NCBI RefSeq assembly: GCF_012849095.1
Contig: NZ_CP051680.1
Span: 6,506,001 to 6,570,000 of the forward strand
From: Cohnella herbarum
GTDB taxonomy: Bacteria > Bacillota > Bacilli > Paenibacillales > Paenibacillaceae
Length of the DNA stretch: 64,000 bases
Reading direction: 5' to 3'
Below, one piece after another: positions 38,108 through 47,004 of this stretch. The stretch's first letter is position 1. Each line of letters opens with the position of its first letter. The translations under genes were made by a program, and so were the position numbers. The notes below the pieces were generated by a model that did not search any database, was not told the DNA's origin, and saw nothing but the letters and a program-made list of their open reading frames with translations.

Positions 38108-38148
38108 ATAAATCGTGTATGATATTATCAAAATCATACACGATTTAT
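38108..38148 (+). promoter_or_regulatory. Perfect 16-bp palindrome, candidate GntR operator for the SDR-dehydratase genes
   Basis: ATAAATCGTGTATGAT (38108-38123) and its exact complement (38133-38148) flank a 9-nt spacer in the 97-bp gap between gntR and the SDR gene. The stretch TATGATATT...ATCAT aligns with the palindrome at 37370. No T-run follows, and the stem is AT-rich, so an operator is more likely than a terminator. Confidence 0.65.
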
Positions 38149-38177
38149 TATTTTCAAGGCGAGAGGAGCGAGAGAAA

Positions 38178-38945
38178 ATGCTGCTGAACGGCAAAGTCTG
38201 CATCGTAACCGGAGGCGGCTCGGGGATCGGAGAAGTCACGGCGAAGCGGTTCGCGGAAGCGGGAGCGATCGCGATCGTCGTCGATATCGACGAGCGGGAA
38301 GCTAGGCGAGTGGTCGACGAAATAAGAGAGAAGCATGGCGTGAATTCCGCGCACGCCCTGATCGCGGACGTTTCTTCCGAGGCTCGAGTACGGGAGATGG
38401 TTGCCGAGCTGATCGAACGCGAAGGAAAGATCGATGTCGTGTTCAATAACGCGGCGGCGATATTGCCGAAGGCGTTGGAGGAAGTCGAGGAGGGCGAATG
38501 GACGAGGCTGATCGACGTGAATTTGAAGAGCGTCTATCTCATGACCAAGCATACGATCGCCTGGCTGCGGAAGACAAAAGGCAATATCGTCAATATGTCT
38601 TCCTTGAACGGGTTGGTCGGCCAGAAGCAGAATGCGGTATACGCGGCCACGAAAGGCGCCATCGTCGCGATGACGAAATCGCTGGCGCTCGATTACGCGG
38701 AGGACGGCGTAAGGGTCAACTGCATTTGTCCGGCAGGGGTGATGACCCCATTGTTGGAGAAATGGATTCTGGAGCAAGACAGTCCCGAGGCGACGCGAAC
38801 GAAGCTAAACGATATGCATCCGTTAGGCAGGCCCGCGCAAGCGGATGAAATCGCGGATGCGGCGCTGTTCTTGGCGAGCGGGAATGCTCGCTTCATGACG
38901 GGAGTGGCTTTGCCGGTAGACGGCGGAGCGTCCTTGGGTTATTAA
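38178..38945 (+). CDS. Short-chain dehydrogenase/reductase (SDR), sugar or sugar-acid type
   Basis: Classical SDR of 255 residues: cofactor motif TGGGSGIG (11-18), D36 after the second strand favouring NAD, NNAA motif (90-93), catalytic serine in NMSS (141/142), Y155 and K159. ATG 38178 follows GGAG (38165-38168); an in-frame ATG at 38115 lies inside the palindrome and is rejected. Between a GntR regulator and an enolase-superfamily dehydratase, a role in oxidising L-fucose/L-galactose or a 2-keto-3-deoxy acid is plausible; the exact substrate cannot be read from sequence. Confidence 0.88.
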   Translation: MLLNGKVCIVTGGGSGIGEVTAKRFAEAGAIAIVVDIDEREARRVVDEIREKHGVNSAHALIADVSSEARVREMVAELIEREGKIDVVFNNAAAILPKALEEVEEGEWTRLIDVNLKSVYLMTKHTIAWLRKTKGNIVNMSSLNGLVGQKQNAVYAATKGAIVAMTKSLALDYAEDGVRVNCICPAGVMTPLLEKWILEQDSPEATRTKLNDMHPLGRPAQADEIADAALFLASGNARFMTGVALPVDGGASLGY

Positions 38946-38978
38946 CGCGACACACAATGAAAACGGGAGGCATTATTC

Positions 38979-40076
38979 ATGAAAATCACGAGCGCCGAGA
39001 GTTTTATTTTACACGTCCCGATCACCCCGCCGATCACGGACGCTATTAACGTAGCGACCCATTGGGGAGTAACGGGAATTCGCATCCATACGGACGAAGG
39101 CATTACAGGGTACGGATATACGGGAACTTGCGCGAACGGCGACGAAATGATCGCGCAGACGATCGACCGTTATTACGCGCCCGCGCTCATCGGGAAAGAT
39201 CCGTTTATGGTCAAAATGATTTGGGATGAGCTGCGCTTCGGTCAGATGCATTGGATCGGGAGGGCAGGCGTTACCCATATGGCGCTTGCGGCCGTAGATA
39301 TCGCGTTGTGGGACATTATGTCGAAGGCGGCGAACAAGCCCCTCTGGCAATACCTCGGGGGGCATAAGCCGGATAAGATCAAAGCGTATAATACGAACGG
39401 CGGCTGGTTGAACTGGAGTAAAGACAGGCTTATCGCCGATATGGGAGCCATCCTAGAGCAGGGCTTCTCCGCGGTAAAAATGAAAGTAGGCAAACCGGAT
39501 CCGCGAGAGGATTTCGATCGGGTGCAAGCGGTACGACGGGCGATCGGCGATGACATCGGCCTGATGATCGACGTGAATCAGCAGTGGAATATTACGACGG
39601 CGATGACCTGGGGGAAGAAGCTGGAGCAATTCGACTTGATCTGGCTGGAGGAGCCGCTTAATCCGGACGATATCGGCAATCATCGTAAGCTGGCGGACGA
39701 ATTGAACGTTCCGATCGCGCTCGGAGAGCATGTCTACAATAAATATGCTTTCCGGGATTATATCGAGAGAGGCGCCGTCGAATACGTTCAGGTGGACGTG
39801 ACCCGAGTCGCGGGCGTAACCGAATGGCTGCAGGTTGCCGGTCTGGCGGCTGCGTACGATCTTCCCGTCTGTCCGCATGTCGGCGATATGGGCCAGATTC
39901 ATCAGCATCTCGTAGCCGCGACTTCTAACGCGATCATGCTGGAATACATTCCGTGGATTCGCCACATCTTCGAAGAGCCGGCCACCGTCAAGGACGGGTA
40001 TTACGTTCTTCCGCAAGAGCCGGGGGCTTCAACGACGATCATCCCCCGTTATTTTGACGAGTATCGGGTGAAATAG
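38979..40076 (+). CDS. Mandelate racemase/muconate lactonizing enzyme family, probable sugar-acid dehydratase
   Basis: A 365-residue enolase-superfamily protein: capping N-terminal domain, then a barrel with K167-x-K169 (VKMKVG), metal ligands D198 (LMIDVNQ), E224 (LEEPL) and E250 (ALGEH), and the D273/H300 dyad (VDVTR, CPHVGD) of the mandelate racemase subgroup. Most such proteins with this residue set dehydrate aldonic acids. RBS GGGAGG is clear, and the gene follows the SDR by 33 bp. Next to a GH95 fucosidase, L-fuconate or L-galactonate dehydration is a reasonable guess. The GTACGC/GTACC operator for the next gene begins 10 bp after its stop. Confidence 0.87.
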   Translation: MKITSAESFILHVPITPPITDAINVATHWGVTGIRIHTDEGITGYGYTGTCANGDEMIAQTIDRYYAPALIGKDPFMVKMIWDELRFGQMHWIGRAGVTHMALAAVDIALWDIMSKAANKPLWQYLGGHKPDKIKAYNTNGGWLNWSKDRLIADMGAILEQGFSAVKMKVGKPDPREDFDRVQAVRRAIGDDIGLMIDVNQQWNITTAMTWGKKLEQFDLIWLEEPLNPDDIGNHRKLADELNVPIALGEHVYNKYAFRDYIERGAVEYVQVDVTRVAGVTEWLQVAGLAAAYDLPVCPHVGDMGQIHQHLVAATSNAIMLEYIPWIRHIFEEPATVKDGYYVLPQEPGASTTIIPRYFDEYRVK

Positions 40077-40085
40077 CAGGAAAAT

Positions 40086-40116
40086 CGTACGCTTAAAACC
40101 GTAACTGTACCTTACG
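40086..40116 (+). promoter_or_regulatory. GTACGC-GTACC tandem operator, copy C
   Basis: CGTACGC at 40086 and TGTACC at 40106 start 20 bp apart. The same pair with the same spacing occurs at 46895 and 48790. Two half-sites two helical turns apart are typical for AraC-type activators; the membrane AraC regulator at 42744 is the likely binder. Confidence 0.6.
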
Positions 40117-40185
40117 GTAAACCCGTAGATCCGGTAACATTTCTTATAGAGGTAGCTCAATTGAATTGAGTTATTTTCCTTATGA

Positions 40186-40199
40186 GAAAGCGCTAACAA
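40186..40199 (+). promoter_or_regulatory. CcpA-type cre box before the GH95 gene
   Basis: AGAAAGCGCTAACA is a near-ideal cre. It lies 30 bp before the chosen GH95 start, which argues against longer in-frame starts such as TTG 40166. Confidence 0.65.
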
Positions 40200-40228
40200 G
40201 AAATCAGACTACGGGACGGTGCAACATC

Positions 40229-42565
40229 ATGAACGGAATGAAGCTAAAGTATTCGCGTCCGGCGACGAATTGGTCGCAAGGGCTTCCCATAGGGAACGGA
40301 AGAATGGGTGCAGTCATTCAAGGCGGTATACAGAGCGAGAGATGGAACTTAACGGAAGTTACGTATTGGTCGGGCAGGCCGGAAGAAATCAGCGGCTCGG
40401 CTCAAAGTAAAGCCGAGCTTGATCGGATGAGGGACGCATTCTTCGCCGGGGATTATCGCCTGGGAGAGCAGTTGGCGCAGCAATCTCTTCAGCCCGCCAA
40501 ATCGAATTTCGGCACGAACTTGTCGTTGTGCGATCTAACGCTCCGGTTCGACTCGCAGGGGGAACGATTCGCGCGCGAGCTCGATTTAGAGGAAGCGATC
40601 GTGCATCATTCGTATCAAGCGGACGGGCGAAGACATAAACGGGAAGTTTTCGCTTCCCACGCGGACGGCATCGTGGCTTCCCGAATATGGAGCGAGCAAC
40701 CGGGAGAAGTAAGTTTCGTTCTCGGTCTTCAAGGAAGGACGACGGATTTCTCGGTAACGGCAACGGTCGAGGACGGTTGCGGGACGATCGGCTTCGCCGG
40801 TCAAGCGACGGAGAACATGCATAGCGACGGCAGCTGCGGCGTCTTCTCCCGAGGGGCGGTCAAAGTCGTCGCCCAAGGTGGAACGGTCGGCGAGGAAGCG
40901 GGAACGGTCATCGTCAACAACGCGGACGAGGCTTTCATCTATTTTGCCGTAGCAACGGATTACGGGCAAAGCGGCGAAGACTGGACAATGGAAAGCGGCA
41001 AGCGGTTGGAGCATGCGATATCCAAAGGATACGAGAAAATCAGGGAAGACCATATAGCCGATTATCGCAAGCTGTATGCGCGGGTAAGCCTCGAGCTAGG
41101 AGATTCCGGCGGCCGTTCGGAGCTTGCGATCGACGAAAGAATACGGCTGTTGATGGATAAGCCGGAACTGGAACAGGGAGGGGACCCGCAATTATTCGCC
41201 TTATTTTATCAATACGGTCGCTATCTAACGATAGCGGGGTCTCGGGAAGATTCTCCCCTGCCGATGAATCTGCAGGGAATATGGAATGACGGAGAAGCCA
41301 ATCGCATGCAGTGGAGCTGCGATTACCATCTGGACGTCAATACGCAGATGAATTATTTTCCGACGGAGTCGGGTAATCTGGCGGAATGCCACGTTCCGTT
41401 AATGACGTTCGTCGCAAGACTGGCAGACGCGGGGAGAGCGGCGGCCGACGGATTCTACGGTTGCGAGGGCTGGGTGGCCCATGTGTTCACGAACGCATGG
41501 GGCTTCGCGTCGCCGGGCTGGGAAACGTCGTGGGGACTCAACGTAACGGGAGGACTGTGGATCGCCACCCACTTGCGCGAGCATTACGAATTCGGCTTGG
41601 ACGAACGATTCCTAAGAGAGACGGCCTATCCCGTATTGAAGGAAGCGGCCGCGTTTTTCCTGGATTATTTGACCGTGCACCCGCAATACGGCTGGTTGGT
41701 GACCGGGCCTTCGAATTCGCCGGAAAACAGCTTCTACCTAGGGAGCGATCCTACCGTTACGCATCAGCTGTCGATGGGCGCCACGATGGACCAAATGCTC
41801 GTAAGAGATCTATTCGAATTTTGCCTGTCGTCCGCGGAAACGTTGGATGCGGATCACGCCTTTCAGGAAAAGCTGAGGCATTCGATTGCCCTGCTTCCCC
41901 CGCTGCGGATCGGCGCGAAAGGGCAGCTGCAGGAATGGCTGGAGGATTACGGCGAAGCTCAACCGGATCATCGGCATTTGTCCCATCTGTTCGGCCTGTA
42001 TCCCGGCAATCAGATTACGCCTAGCGGAACGCCGGAACTATGCGAGGCGGCGAGAACGACGCTGAATAACCGCATGGGACGCGCGGATCTGGAAGACGTG
42101 GAGTTTACGCTTGCGATGATCGCTGCGAGCTTCGCAAGGTTAAGAGACGGGGCGAACGCCCACAAGCAATTGAAATATTTGATAGGACGGCTGTGCTTCG
42201 ACAATCTATTTACTTATTCCAAGGCAGGAATTGCCGGAGCGGAGACGAATATTTTCGTTGCCGACGGTAATTTCGGAGGGACGGCGGCGATCGCGGAGAT
42301 TCTGTTGCAGAGCCACGCGGGACAGATCGACGTGCTGCCCGCCTTGCCCGAACAATGGAGTACGGGGAAGGTCGAAGGCTTGCGAGCCAAAGGGAACGTC
42401 GAGGTAGATATCGCGTGGGAGAACGGCAGCTTAACCGAGACTTCTCTTAGAGCTTTTACCTCCGGCACATTAGAGGTAATCGTAAGATACGGTAACTTAA
42501 CGGTTCATCTCGATCTTGAGCAGGGACATACCTATAAGCTTGACGGCCGATTACGGTTATTATAG
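40229..42565 (+). CDS. GH95 alpha-L-fucosidase/alpha-L-galactosidase family
   Basis: A 778-residue cytoplasmic enzyme with an N-terminal beta-sandwich (LPIGNGRMGAV) and an (alpha/alpha)6 barrel. GH95 catalytic landmarks are the acid E499 in SNSPEN, D679 in ADGNFGGTAAIAE and N371 in HLDVNTQMNY. Position 369 is Asp, where the fucosidase AfcA and most members have the first Asn of an N-x-N pair; this could alter specificity, for example towards L-galactose. ATG 40229 is chosen with GGGACGG upstream and cre before it. The lack of a signal peptide means it acts on imported oligosaccharides. Confidence 0.88.
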   Translation: MNGMKLKYSRPATNWSQGLPIGNGRMGAVIQGGIQSERWNLTEVTYWSGRPEEISGSAQSKAELDRMRDAFFAGDYRLGEQLAQQSLQPAKSNFGTNLSLCDLTLRFDSQGERFARELDLEEAIVHHSYQADGRRHKREVFASHADGIVASRIWSEQPGEVSFVLGLQGRTTDFSVTATVEDGCGTIGFAGQATENMHSDGSCGVFSRGAVKVVAQGGTVGEEAGTVIVNNADEAFIYFAVATDYGQSGEDWTMESGKRLEHAISKGYEKIREDHIADYRKLYARVSLELGDSGGRSELAIDERIRLLMDKPELEQGGDPQLFALFYQYGRYLTIAGSREDSPLPMNLQGIWNDGEANRMQWSCDYHLDVNTQMNYFPTESGNLAECHVPLMTFVARLADAGRAAADGFYGCEGWVAHVFTNAWGFASPGWETSWGLNVTGGLWIATHLREHYEFGLDERFLRETAYPVLKEAAAFFLDYLTVHPQYGWLVTGPSNSPENSFYLGSDPTVTHQLSMGATMDQMLVRDLFEFCLSSAETLDADHAFQEKLRHSIALLPPLRIGAKGQLQEWLEDYGEAQPDHRHLSHLFGLYPGNQITPSGTPELCEAARTTLNNRMGRADLEDVEFTLAMIAASFARLRDGANAHKQLKYLIGRLCFDNLFTYSKAGIAGAETNIFVADGNFGGTAAIAEILLQSHAGQIDVLPALPEQWSTGKVEGLRAKGNVEVDIAWENGSLTETSLRAFTSGTLEVIVRYGNLTVHLDLEQGHTYKLDGRLRLL

Positions 42566-42626
42566 AGGTCGTTCATAAAGATTGTTCCTAAAGAAGGTTT
42601 TTGAAAAATTCCGAGCATGCAATGAC

Positions 42627-42667
42627 AAGCAACTACGGTGAATGATATCGGTAGTTGCTTTTGATTT
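42627..42667 (+). terminator. Rho-independent terminator after the GH95 gene
   Basis: AAGCAACTAC (42627-42636) pairs exactly with GTAGTTGCTT (42651-42660), followed by TTGATTT. Confidence 0.8.
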
Positions 42668-42682
42668 ATACAAAATAAGCTA

Positions 42683-42721
42683 TTGCGGATTAACCTTCGA
42701 TCGGTTATGATAGCGCTCTCA
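42683..42721 (+). promoter_or_regulatory. Promoter with overlapping cre box for the AraC-type regulator
   Basis: TTGCGG (42683-42688) and TATGAT (42706-42711) are 17 bp apart. TGATAGCGCTCTCA (42708-42721) matches all fixed positions of the cre consensus TGWNANCGNTNWCA and overlaps the -10, which predicts glucose repression of the regulator itself. Confidence 0.65.
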
Positions 42722-42743
42722 ATCGAGAAAGGGGAGATCGTGC

Positions 42744-45044
42744 GTGCCTAAGTATTCAAGAGTATTTAGAAAATTCCTGATCTCCTACATCGTTATTCTG
42801 ATGATTCCCAGCATCGCCGGTTACATGTCGTATCGAACTTCTATTTCGGTTACGCAATCCGTCTCGATCGAGAACAGCGTAACGCAGCTGCAGAAGAGCA
42901 AAGAAATTCTTGAACGGCGAATGGCCGAAGTAGAAGGCTTTACGAGACAGCTCGCGATTAATCAAGATTTGAGTATTTTGATGAACGAGAAGGGCTCTAA
43001 CGAACAATCCAACGTCTACGGGATATGGAAAATGATGAGAGACGTTCTGACATTCGGCCAGACGAACGATTTCCTTCAGCATTTTTTCGTCTATCTGAAC
43101 AATTACAACGTCGTGCTGACGCCCGGATCCGCTTATTTTCGCCCGGAGCATTACTACGAGAACTTCCATTATGCCGATATTTCCTTCTCGGAGTGGAGAC
43201 GGACGATTCTTGGCAAGACGCATAGAAGCGAGATTCTGCCGTTAAGCCCGTTCCTGAACAAAGGCACGGAAACCTCGGTCGTAACCTACATGCAGTCGCT
43301 CCCGCTCGACAGCTTTAATGGCTCGTCCCCCGCTATCGTCGTCGTTATCATTGACCGGAAGACGATATCGAACCTGTTGTCCGGGATAACGGATCGATAC
43401 GGCGGATGGGCTCATATTTCCGATGCTCAAGGCCAAACGATCGGATTACAGGGGATCGAGGAACAGGACGTCGAGAAATTGTCCGCGGACAAACGGTTCG
43501 ATAAAGAGAAGGTAAGCCAGTTTTACGATGACGACCTCGTCATTACGATTCGTTCCAGCACGAACGATTGGGTATACCGGGCGGGGATTCCAAGACAGGT
43601 TCTATTGGAGAACGCGAATAAAACCAAATACATTACTTGGTCGGTAACGGGAATCGCGCTATTGATCGGTTTGCTGGTCGGCTTGTTGCTCTCCTATCGG
43701 AACAGCGTCCCTATCAACCGCTTGCTAGGCGTAATGAAGGATCAATTCGGTCAAGACGGACACGCGGACCGTAACGAGTACGACTTCTTGCACGGTAATA
43801 TTTCCGAGATGATCACGAACAATAAGCGATTGGAGTCCGAGCTTCACCGGCAGCTTCCGCTCGTGCGCGATGCCTTCCTCAAGCGGTTGATTGCGGGGGA
43901 ATTCCAGTCGAGGGAAGAGATTATCGCCGCGGCCGTGCAAGCGAACGCCGGATTAAACGGAAACGCCGGGTATGTAGGGATTTTGCAGGTCAACGGGTAC
44001 TCCGGAATGGACACCGTGGAAATTCTTAACGAGTTGAACGCCGCGAGGTTAATTCTCAAGCAGGCGTTGTCGGATTCGGGAAGCTCCGTTCGGATGACGG
44101 ACGTCGGCTCGGATAAGATCGTGTTCCTGTTCGCGTACGAGGATAAGCCGACGGCGATCCAGTTCGGCAAGGAAGAGATTTCGAAGACGCTGAACCGGGT
44201 ATCCCAGCTCGTCTTCGACGAGTACCGGATTTCCGTTACGGCGGCATTGGGAGATCTATTCGGCTCGGTGACGGAAGTCAGCCATTCTTTCGAGCAAGCG
44301 AAGCAGGCGCTGGAATATGCCGTGCATGCGAACAAGAAGGGGACGTTCTGGTTCGAGGAAACCAGGTCGGAAAGCGCAACTTATTATTATCCGCTGGACG
44401 TCGAGTTGCGGTTGATCGGCACGATTCGCGCCGGAGAAATTGAAGAATCCAAGCGCATCGTTCAATCGATTATTACGTTAAACACCGAGCAAAGGGAGCT
44501 TTCCTTCGAGATGAGGCATCAGTTGGTCGGAGAAATGAAAGGAACCTTCCTTAAGCTGCTCGACCAGAAGACGTTCATGGAATCGGAGCTATTCGAAAGC
44601 GTCAAAAACCGGATTATCGAAATTCAGGCTACGGAATCGTTCGAATTTATCCGCGAGGAGATTCATGGTATCATGGAGGCGTTATGCGGGCTGATCATGA
44701 GCAAGAAAAATGACAGCCATACGAGAACCGTCGACCAGATCAAAGAATATATCAAAGCGTCGTATGCAGACCCGGATCTTACTCTCTATCGGGTAGCCGA
44801 GCAAGTGGAACGACCCGAGAAATACATTTCGCAATTGTTCAAAGAAGTGACCGGAATGAATTTGTCCGACCATCTGGAGAAAATCAGAATGGATCATGCG
44901 GCGACGTTGTTGAAGAGCAACGAGTACACGGTCGACGAGATCGCATCAAGGGTCGGCTACAATAGCTCGCATTCCTTCAGGAGAGCGTTCAAGCGGGTAA
45001 CGGGTATTTCCCCTAGCGCATTCAGGCAATCCGTCGAGGATTAG
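42744..45044 (+). CDS. Membrane-bound AraC-family transcriptional regulator
   Basis: A 766-residue one-component regulator: first membrane helix (about 10-30), extracellular sensor domain (about 30-290), second helix (TWSVTGIALLIGLLVGLLL, about 293-315), a cytoplasmic linker with GGDEF-like or YesN-type middle region, and a C-terminal AraC domain (about 660-760; VAEQVERPEKYISQLFK, IASRVGYNSSHSFRRAFK). GTG start after AAAGGGGAG. It has no kinase partner, so it probably senses a sugar or a loaded binding protein directly through the membrane. It is the best candidate to bind the three GTACGC/GTACC operators in this locus. Confidence 0.88.
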   Translation: MPKYSRVFRKFLISYIVILMIPSIAGYMSYRTSISVTQSVSIENSVTQLQKSKEILERRMAEVEGFTRQLAINQDLSILMNEKGSNEQSNVYGIWKMMRDVLTFGQTNDFLQHFFVYLNNYNVVLTPGSAYFRPEHYYENFHYADISFSEWRRTILGKTHRSEILPLSPFLNKGTETSVVTYMQSLPLDSFNGSSPAIVVVIIDRKTISNLLSGITDRYGGWAHISDAQGQTIGLQGIEEQDVEKLSADKRFDKEKVSQFYDDDLVITIRSSTNDWVYRAGIPRQVLLENANKTKYITWSVTGIALLIGLLVGLLLSYRNSVPINRLLGVMKDQFGQDGHADRNEYDFLHGNISEMITNNKRLESELHRQLPLVRDAFLKRLIAGEFQSREEIIAAAVQANAGLNGNAGYVGILQVNGYSGMDTVEILNELNAARLILKQALSDSGSSVRMTDVGSDKIVFLFAYEDKPTAIQFGKEEISKTLNRVSQLVFDEYRISVTAALGDLFGSVTEVSHSFEQAKQALEYAVHANKKGTFWFEETRSESATYYYPLDVELRLIGTIRAGEIEESKRIVQSIITLNTEQRELSFEMRHQLVGEMKGTFLKLLDQKTFMESELFESVKNRIIEIQATESFEFIREEIHGIMEALCGLIMSKKNDSHTRTVDQIKEYIKASYADPDLTLYRVAEQVERPEKYISQLFKEVTGMNLSDHLEKIRMDHAATLLKSNEYTVDEIASRVGYNSSHSFRRAFKRVTGISPSAFRQSVED

Positions 45045-45113
45045 AGGTTGTTTCCTTCTCGGCGCGAAAACCGGACTTTTTGAACATGCGCGTTTAGGAA
45101 GGAGCGGAGAGGG

Positions 45114-46751
45114 TTGAAGAGAAGAGCTTGCAAGATCATCGCATTCCTCATCGTTTCCATGCTCCTGGCGGCATGTTCGGCAGCTTCAGAGAACGGAGAG
45201 ACGGGCTCGAACGCGCTCCCGATCAGCGTATTCGCCCAGCAAGAAGCGACGCAAAATCTGGAAACGAACGATTTCACGAAAGAGCTTGAGCGGCGCTTTA
45301 ACGTGAAATTCGACTGGCACGTCGTTCCTTACGAGGGTGCTAAAGAGAAACGGCAAATTTCGCTTGCCGGAGGCGAATATGCGGACGCCTATATTTTGAC
45401 GACGTATATCGATCAATTCTCGCAGGCCGACGTCCTCCGTTACGGGAAGCAGGGCGTATTCGTACCCTTAAACGATCTGATCGATCAATACGCTCCAAAT
45501 ATCAAGGCGGCCATGGCGAAAGATGCGACTCTCAAGGCATTCAACACGGCTCCGGACGGGAATATTTACGGTTTGGTCTCCTATAGCGAATGCTTTCATT
45601 GCTCCTATCCGAATAAAATGTGGCTGAACACCGAATGGTTGAAGAAATTAAATTTGGAAATGCCGACGACGACCGAGGAATTCAAGCAGGTATTGCTAGC
45701 TTTCAAGACGCGTGATCCGAACGGGAACGGCAAAGCGGACGAAATTCCGCTCAGCGGATCGACGGAGGATTTCGGCGTTCGCGTGATCCCGTATTTAATG
45801 AACGGATTTATTTACGATGACGATAAGAACTACCTTAACCTGACGAACGGCAAAGTCGATACGGTAGCGAACAAGTCGGAGTGGAAAGAAGGCTTGACTT
45901 ATATCAAGGGTCTTTACGATGAAGGATTGATCGATCCCGGCGCGTTCACCCAGAACTCCGATGCCTACAAGAAGATCGGCGAGAACGCCGGGGCGCAAAT
46001 TCTAGGAGCGGGAACCGCCATGCATCCCGCGATCTTCGTAGATACCGGACCGGACAACGATCGAGGGAGCGATTATAATCCGGTACCTCCGCTACTCGGA
46101 CCTCATTCCTCCTACGCCGTTTACAATACGATCGGCGTGAGTCCCGGAGCCAAATTCGTCATAACGGACAAAGCGAGCAAGGAACAGCGGATCGCTTTGA
46201 TCAGAATGGTCGATTATATGTATACTCCCGAAGGCCAAGCTTTCGCGGAAGTGGGGAAGGAAGGCTTGGATTGGAGAAGGCCGATCGCTGGGGAACGGGC
46301 GTTGGGTCCTAACGTTAGTCCGGCCTTCACGCGAATTCCCGTCAAGGTAGGGGACAAACCCAACAACGCCGGCTGGAGCGGGATGGGACACTTCTATATG
46401 CCTAAGGAGTACAGGGATAGCTGGGTTCAGGGATCGGATATTTACGCTCCGGACGGCTATGAACGAAGGCTCTACGAGGCGACTCTCGTATACGAGGGCC
46501 ATGAGCCCAAGGAGACGTTTCCGATTTGGTCGGCGTGGATCGATTCCAACGAAGCGGACGAAGCGAATTTTCTGCAAACCAATATTAAAAGCTACGTCGA
46601 AGAGAACGCGCTGCGGTTCATAACGGGCAACAAAAATTTGAACGAGGATTGGGACGGGTACGTACGAGGATTGGCCGACTTGAAGATTGCCCGGTATGTG
46701 GAAATTATGCAGAAGGCTTACGATAGATCGTTAAAATCGGATAACGAATGA
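45114..46751 (+). CDS. ABC transporter solute-binding lipoprotein 1 of 3
   Basis: A 545-residue lipoprotein (lipobox LLAA-C) of the LplA-like family. It shares long near-identical segments with the proteins at 47005 and 50906, for example AKEKRQISL, QFSQADVL, FNTAPDGNIYGL and HCSYPNKMW, and a calcium-loop-like DPNGNGKADE. The start is TTG 45114 after AGGAAGGAGCGGAG. It follows the AraC regulator by 69 bp without a clear promoter or terminator between, so it may be cotranscribed with it. A terminator follows. Confidence 0.88.
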   Translation: MKRRACKIIAFLIVSMLLAACSAASENGETGSNALPISVFAQQEATQNLETNDFTKELERRFNVKFDWHVVPYEGAKEKRQISLAGGEYADAYILTTYIDQFSQADVLRYGKQGVFVPLNDLIDQYAPNIKAAMAKDATLKAFNTAPDGNIYGLVSYSECFHCSYPNKMWLNTEWLKKLNLEMPTTTEEFKQVLLAFKTRDPNGNGKADEIPLSGSTEDFGVRVIPYLMNGFIYDDDKNYLNLTNGKVDTVANKSEWKEGLTYIKGLYDEGLIDPGAFTQNSDAYKKIGENAGAQILGAGTAMHPAIFVDTGPDNDRGSDYNPVPPLLGPHSSYAVYNTIGVSPGAKFVITDKASKEQRIALIRMVDYMYTPEGQAFAEVGKEGLDWRRPIAGERALGPNVSPAFTRIPVKVGDKPNNAGWSGMGHFYMPKEYRDSWVQGSDIYAPDGYERRLYEATLVYEGHEPKETFPIWSAWIDSNEADEANFLQTNIKSYVEENALRFITGNKNLNEDWDGYVRGLADLKIARYVEIMQKAYDRSLKSDNE

Positions 46752-46783
46752 ACGGCTAGATGCGGATTAACGGAAGACCGGTT

Positions 46784-46814
46784 AAACCCTGGGCGCGACT
46801 GCGCTCGGGGTTTT
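46784..46814 (+). terminator. Rho-independent terminator after binding protein 1
   Basis: CCCTGGGCGC (46787-46796) pairs with GCGCTCGGGG (46801-46810) with two wobbles and a GACT loop, flanked by AAA upstream and TTTT downstream. Confidence 0.75.
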
Positions 46815-46894
46815 GCCCGTACAGGGGAACTTATCGCGGCGTGAAGGAGATCTGGACGCGAGTAAGTAAATTGCCCCCTTGAAGGATGGAGTTA

Positions 46895-46925
46895 TGTACG
46901 CAAAACAACCTAAATGTACCTATGC
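46895..46925 (+). promoter_or_regulatory. GTACGC-GTACC tandem operator, copy A, with -10
   Basis: TGTACGC at 46895 and TGTACC at 46915. TTGCCCCC lies 24 bp before the first half-site and TATGAT (46945-46950) starts 50 bp after it, the same geometry as copy B. This points to an AraC-activated promoter for binding protein 2. Confidence 0.68.
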
Positions 46926-46958
46926 CGGACCCGGTGAATTCTACTATGATCGATCGTG

Positions 46959-46973
46959 TGGTAAGCGCTACCA
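46959..46973 (+). promoter_or_regulatory. CcpA-type cre box before binding protein 2
   Basis: TGGTAAGCGCTACCA is a near-perfect palindrome of cre type. Its GCGC core begins 70 bp after the first operator half-site, next to the expected transcription start. Confidence 0.65.
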
Positions 46974-47004
46974 TAAACACAAGCCAACGAAAGGGAGAGA
47001 GACG

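Noticed and set aside
38108..38148. Terminator for gntR
   Set aside because: The stem is AT-rich with no following T-run, and it shares its core with the gntR upstream palindrome, so an operator is preferred.
46879..47004. Longer N-terminus for binding protein 2
   Set aside because: It would translate the operator and cre box and place 42 residues before the lipoprotein signal; AAGGGAGAGA supports 47005.
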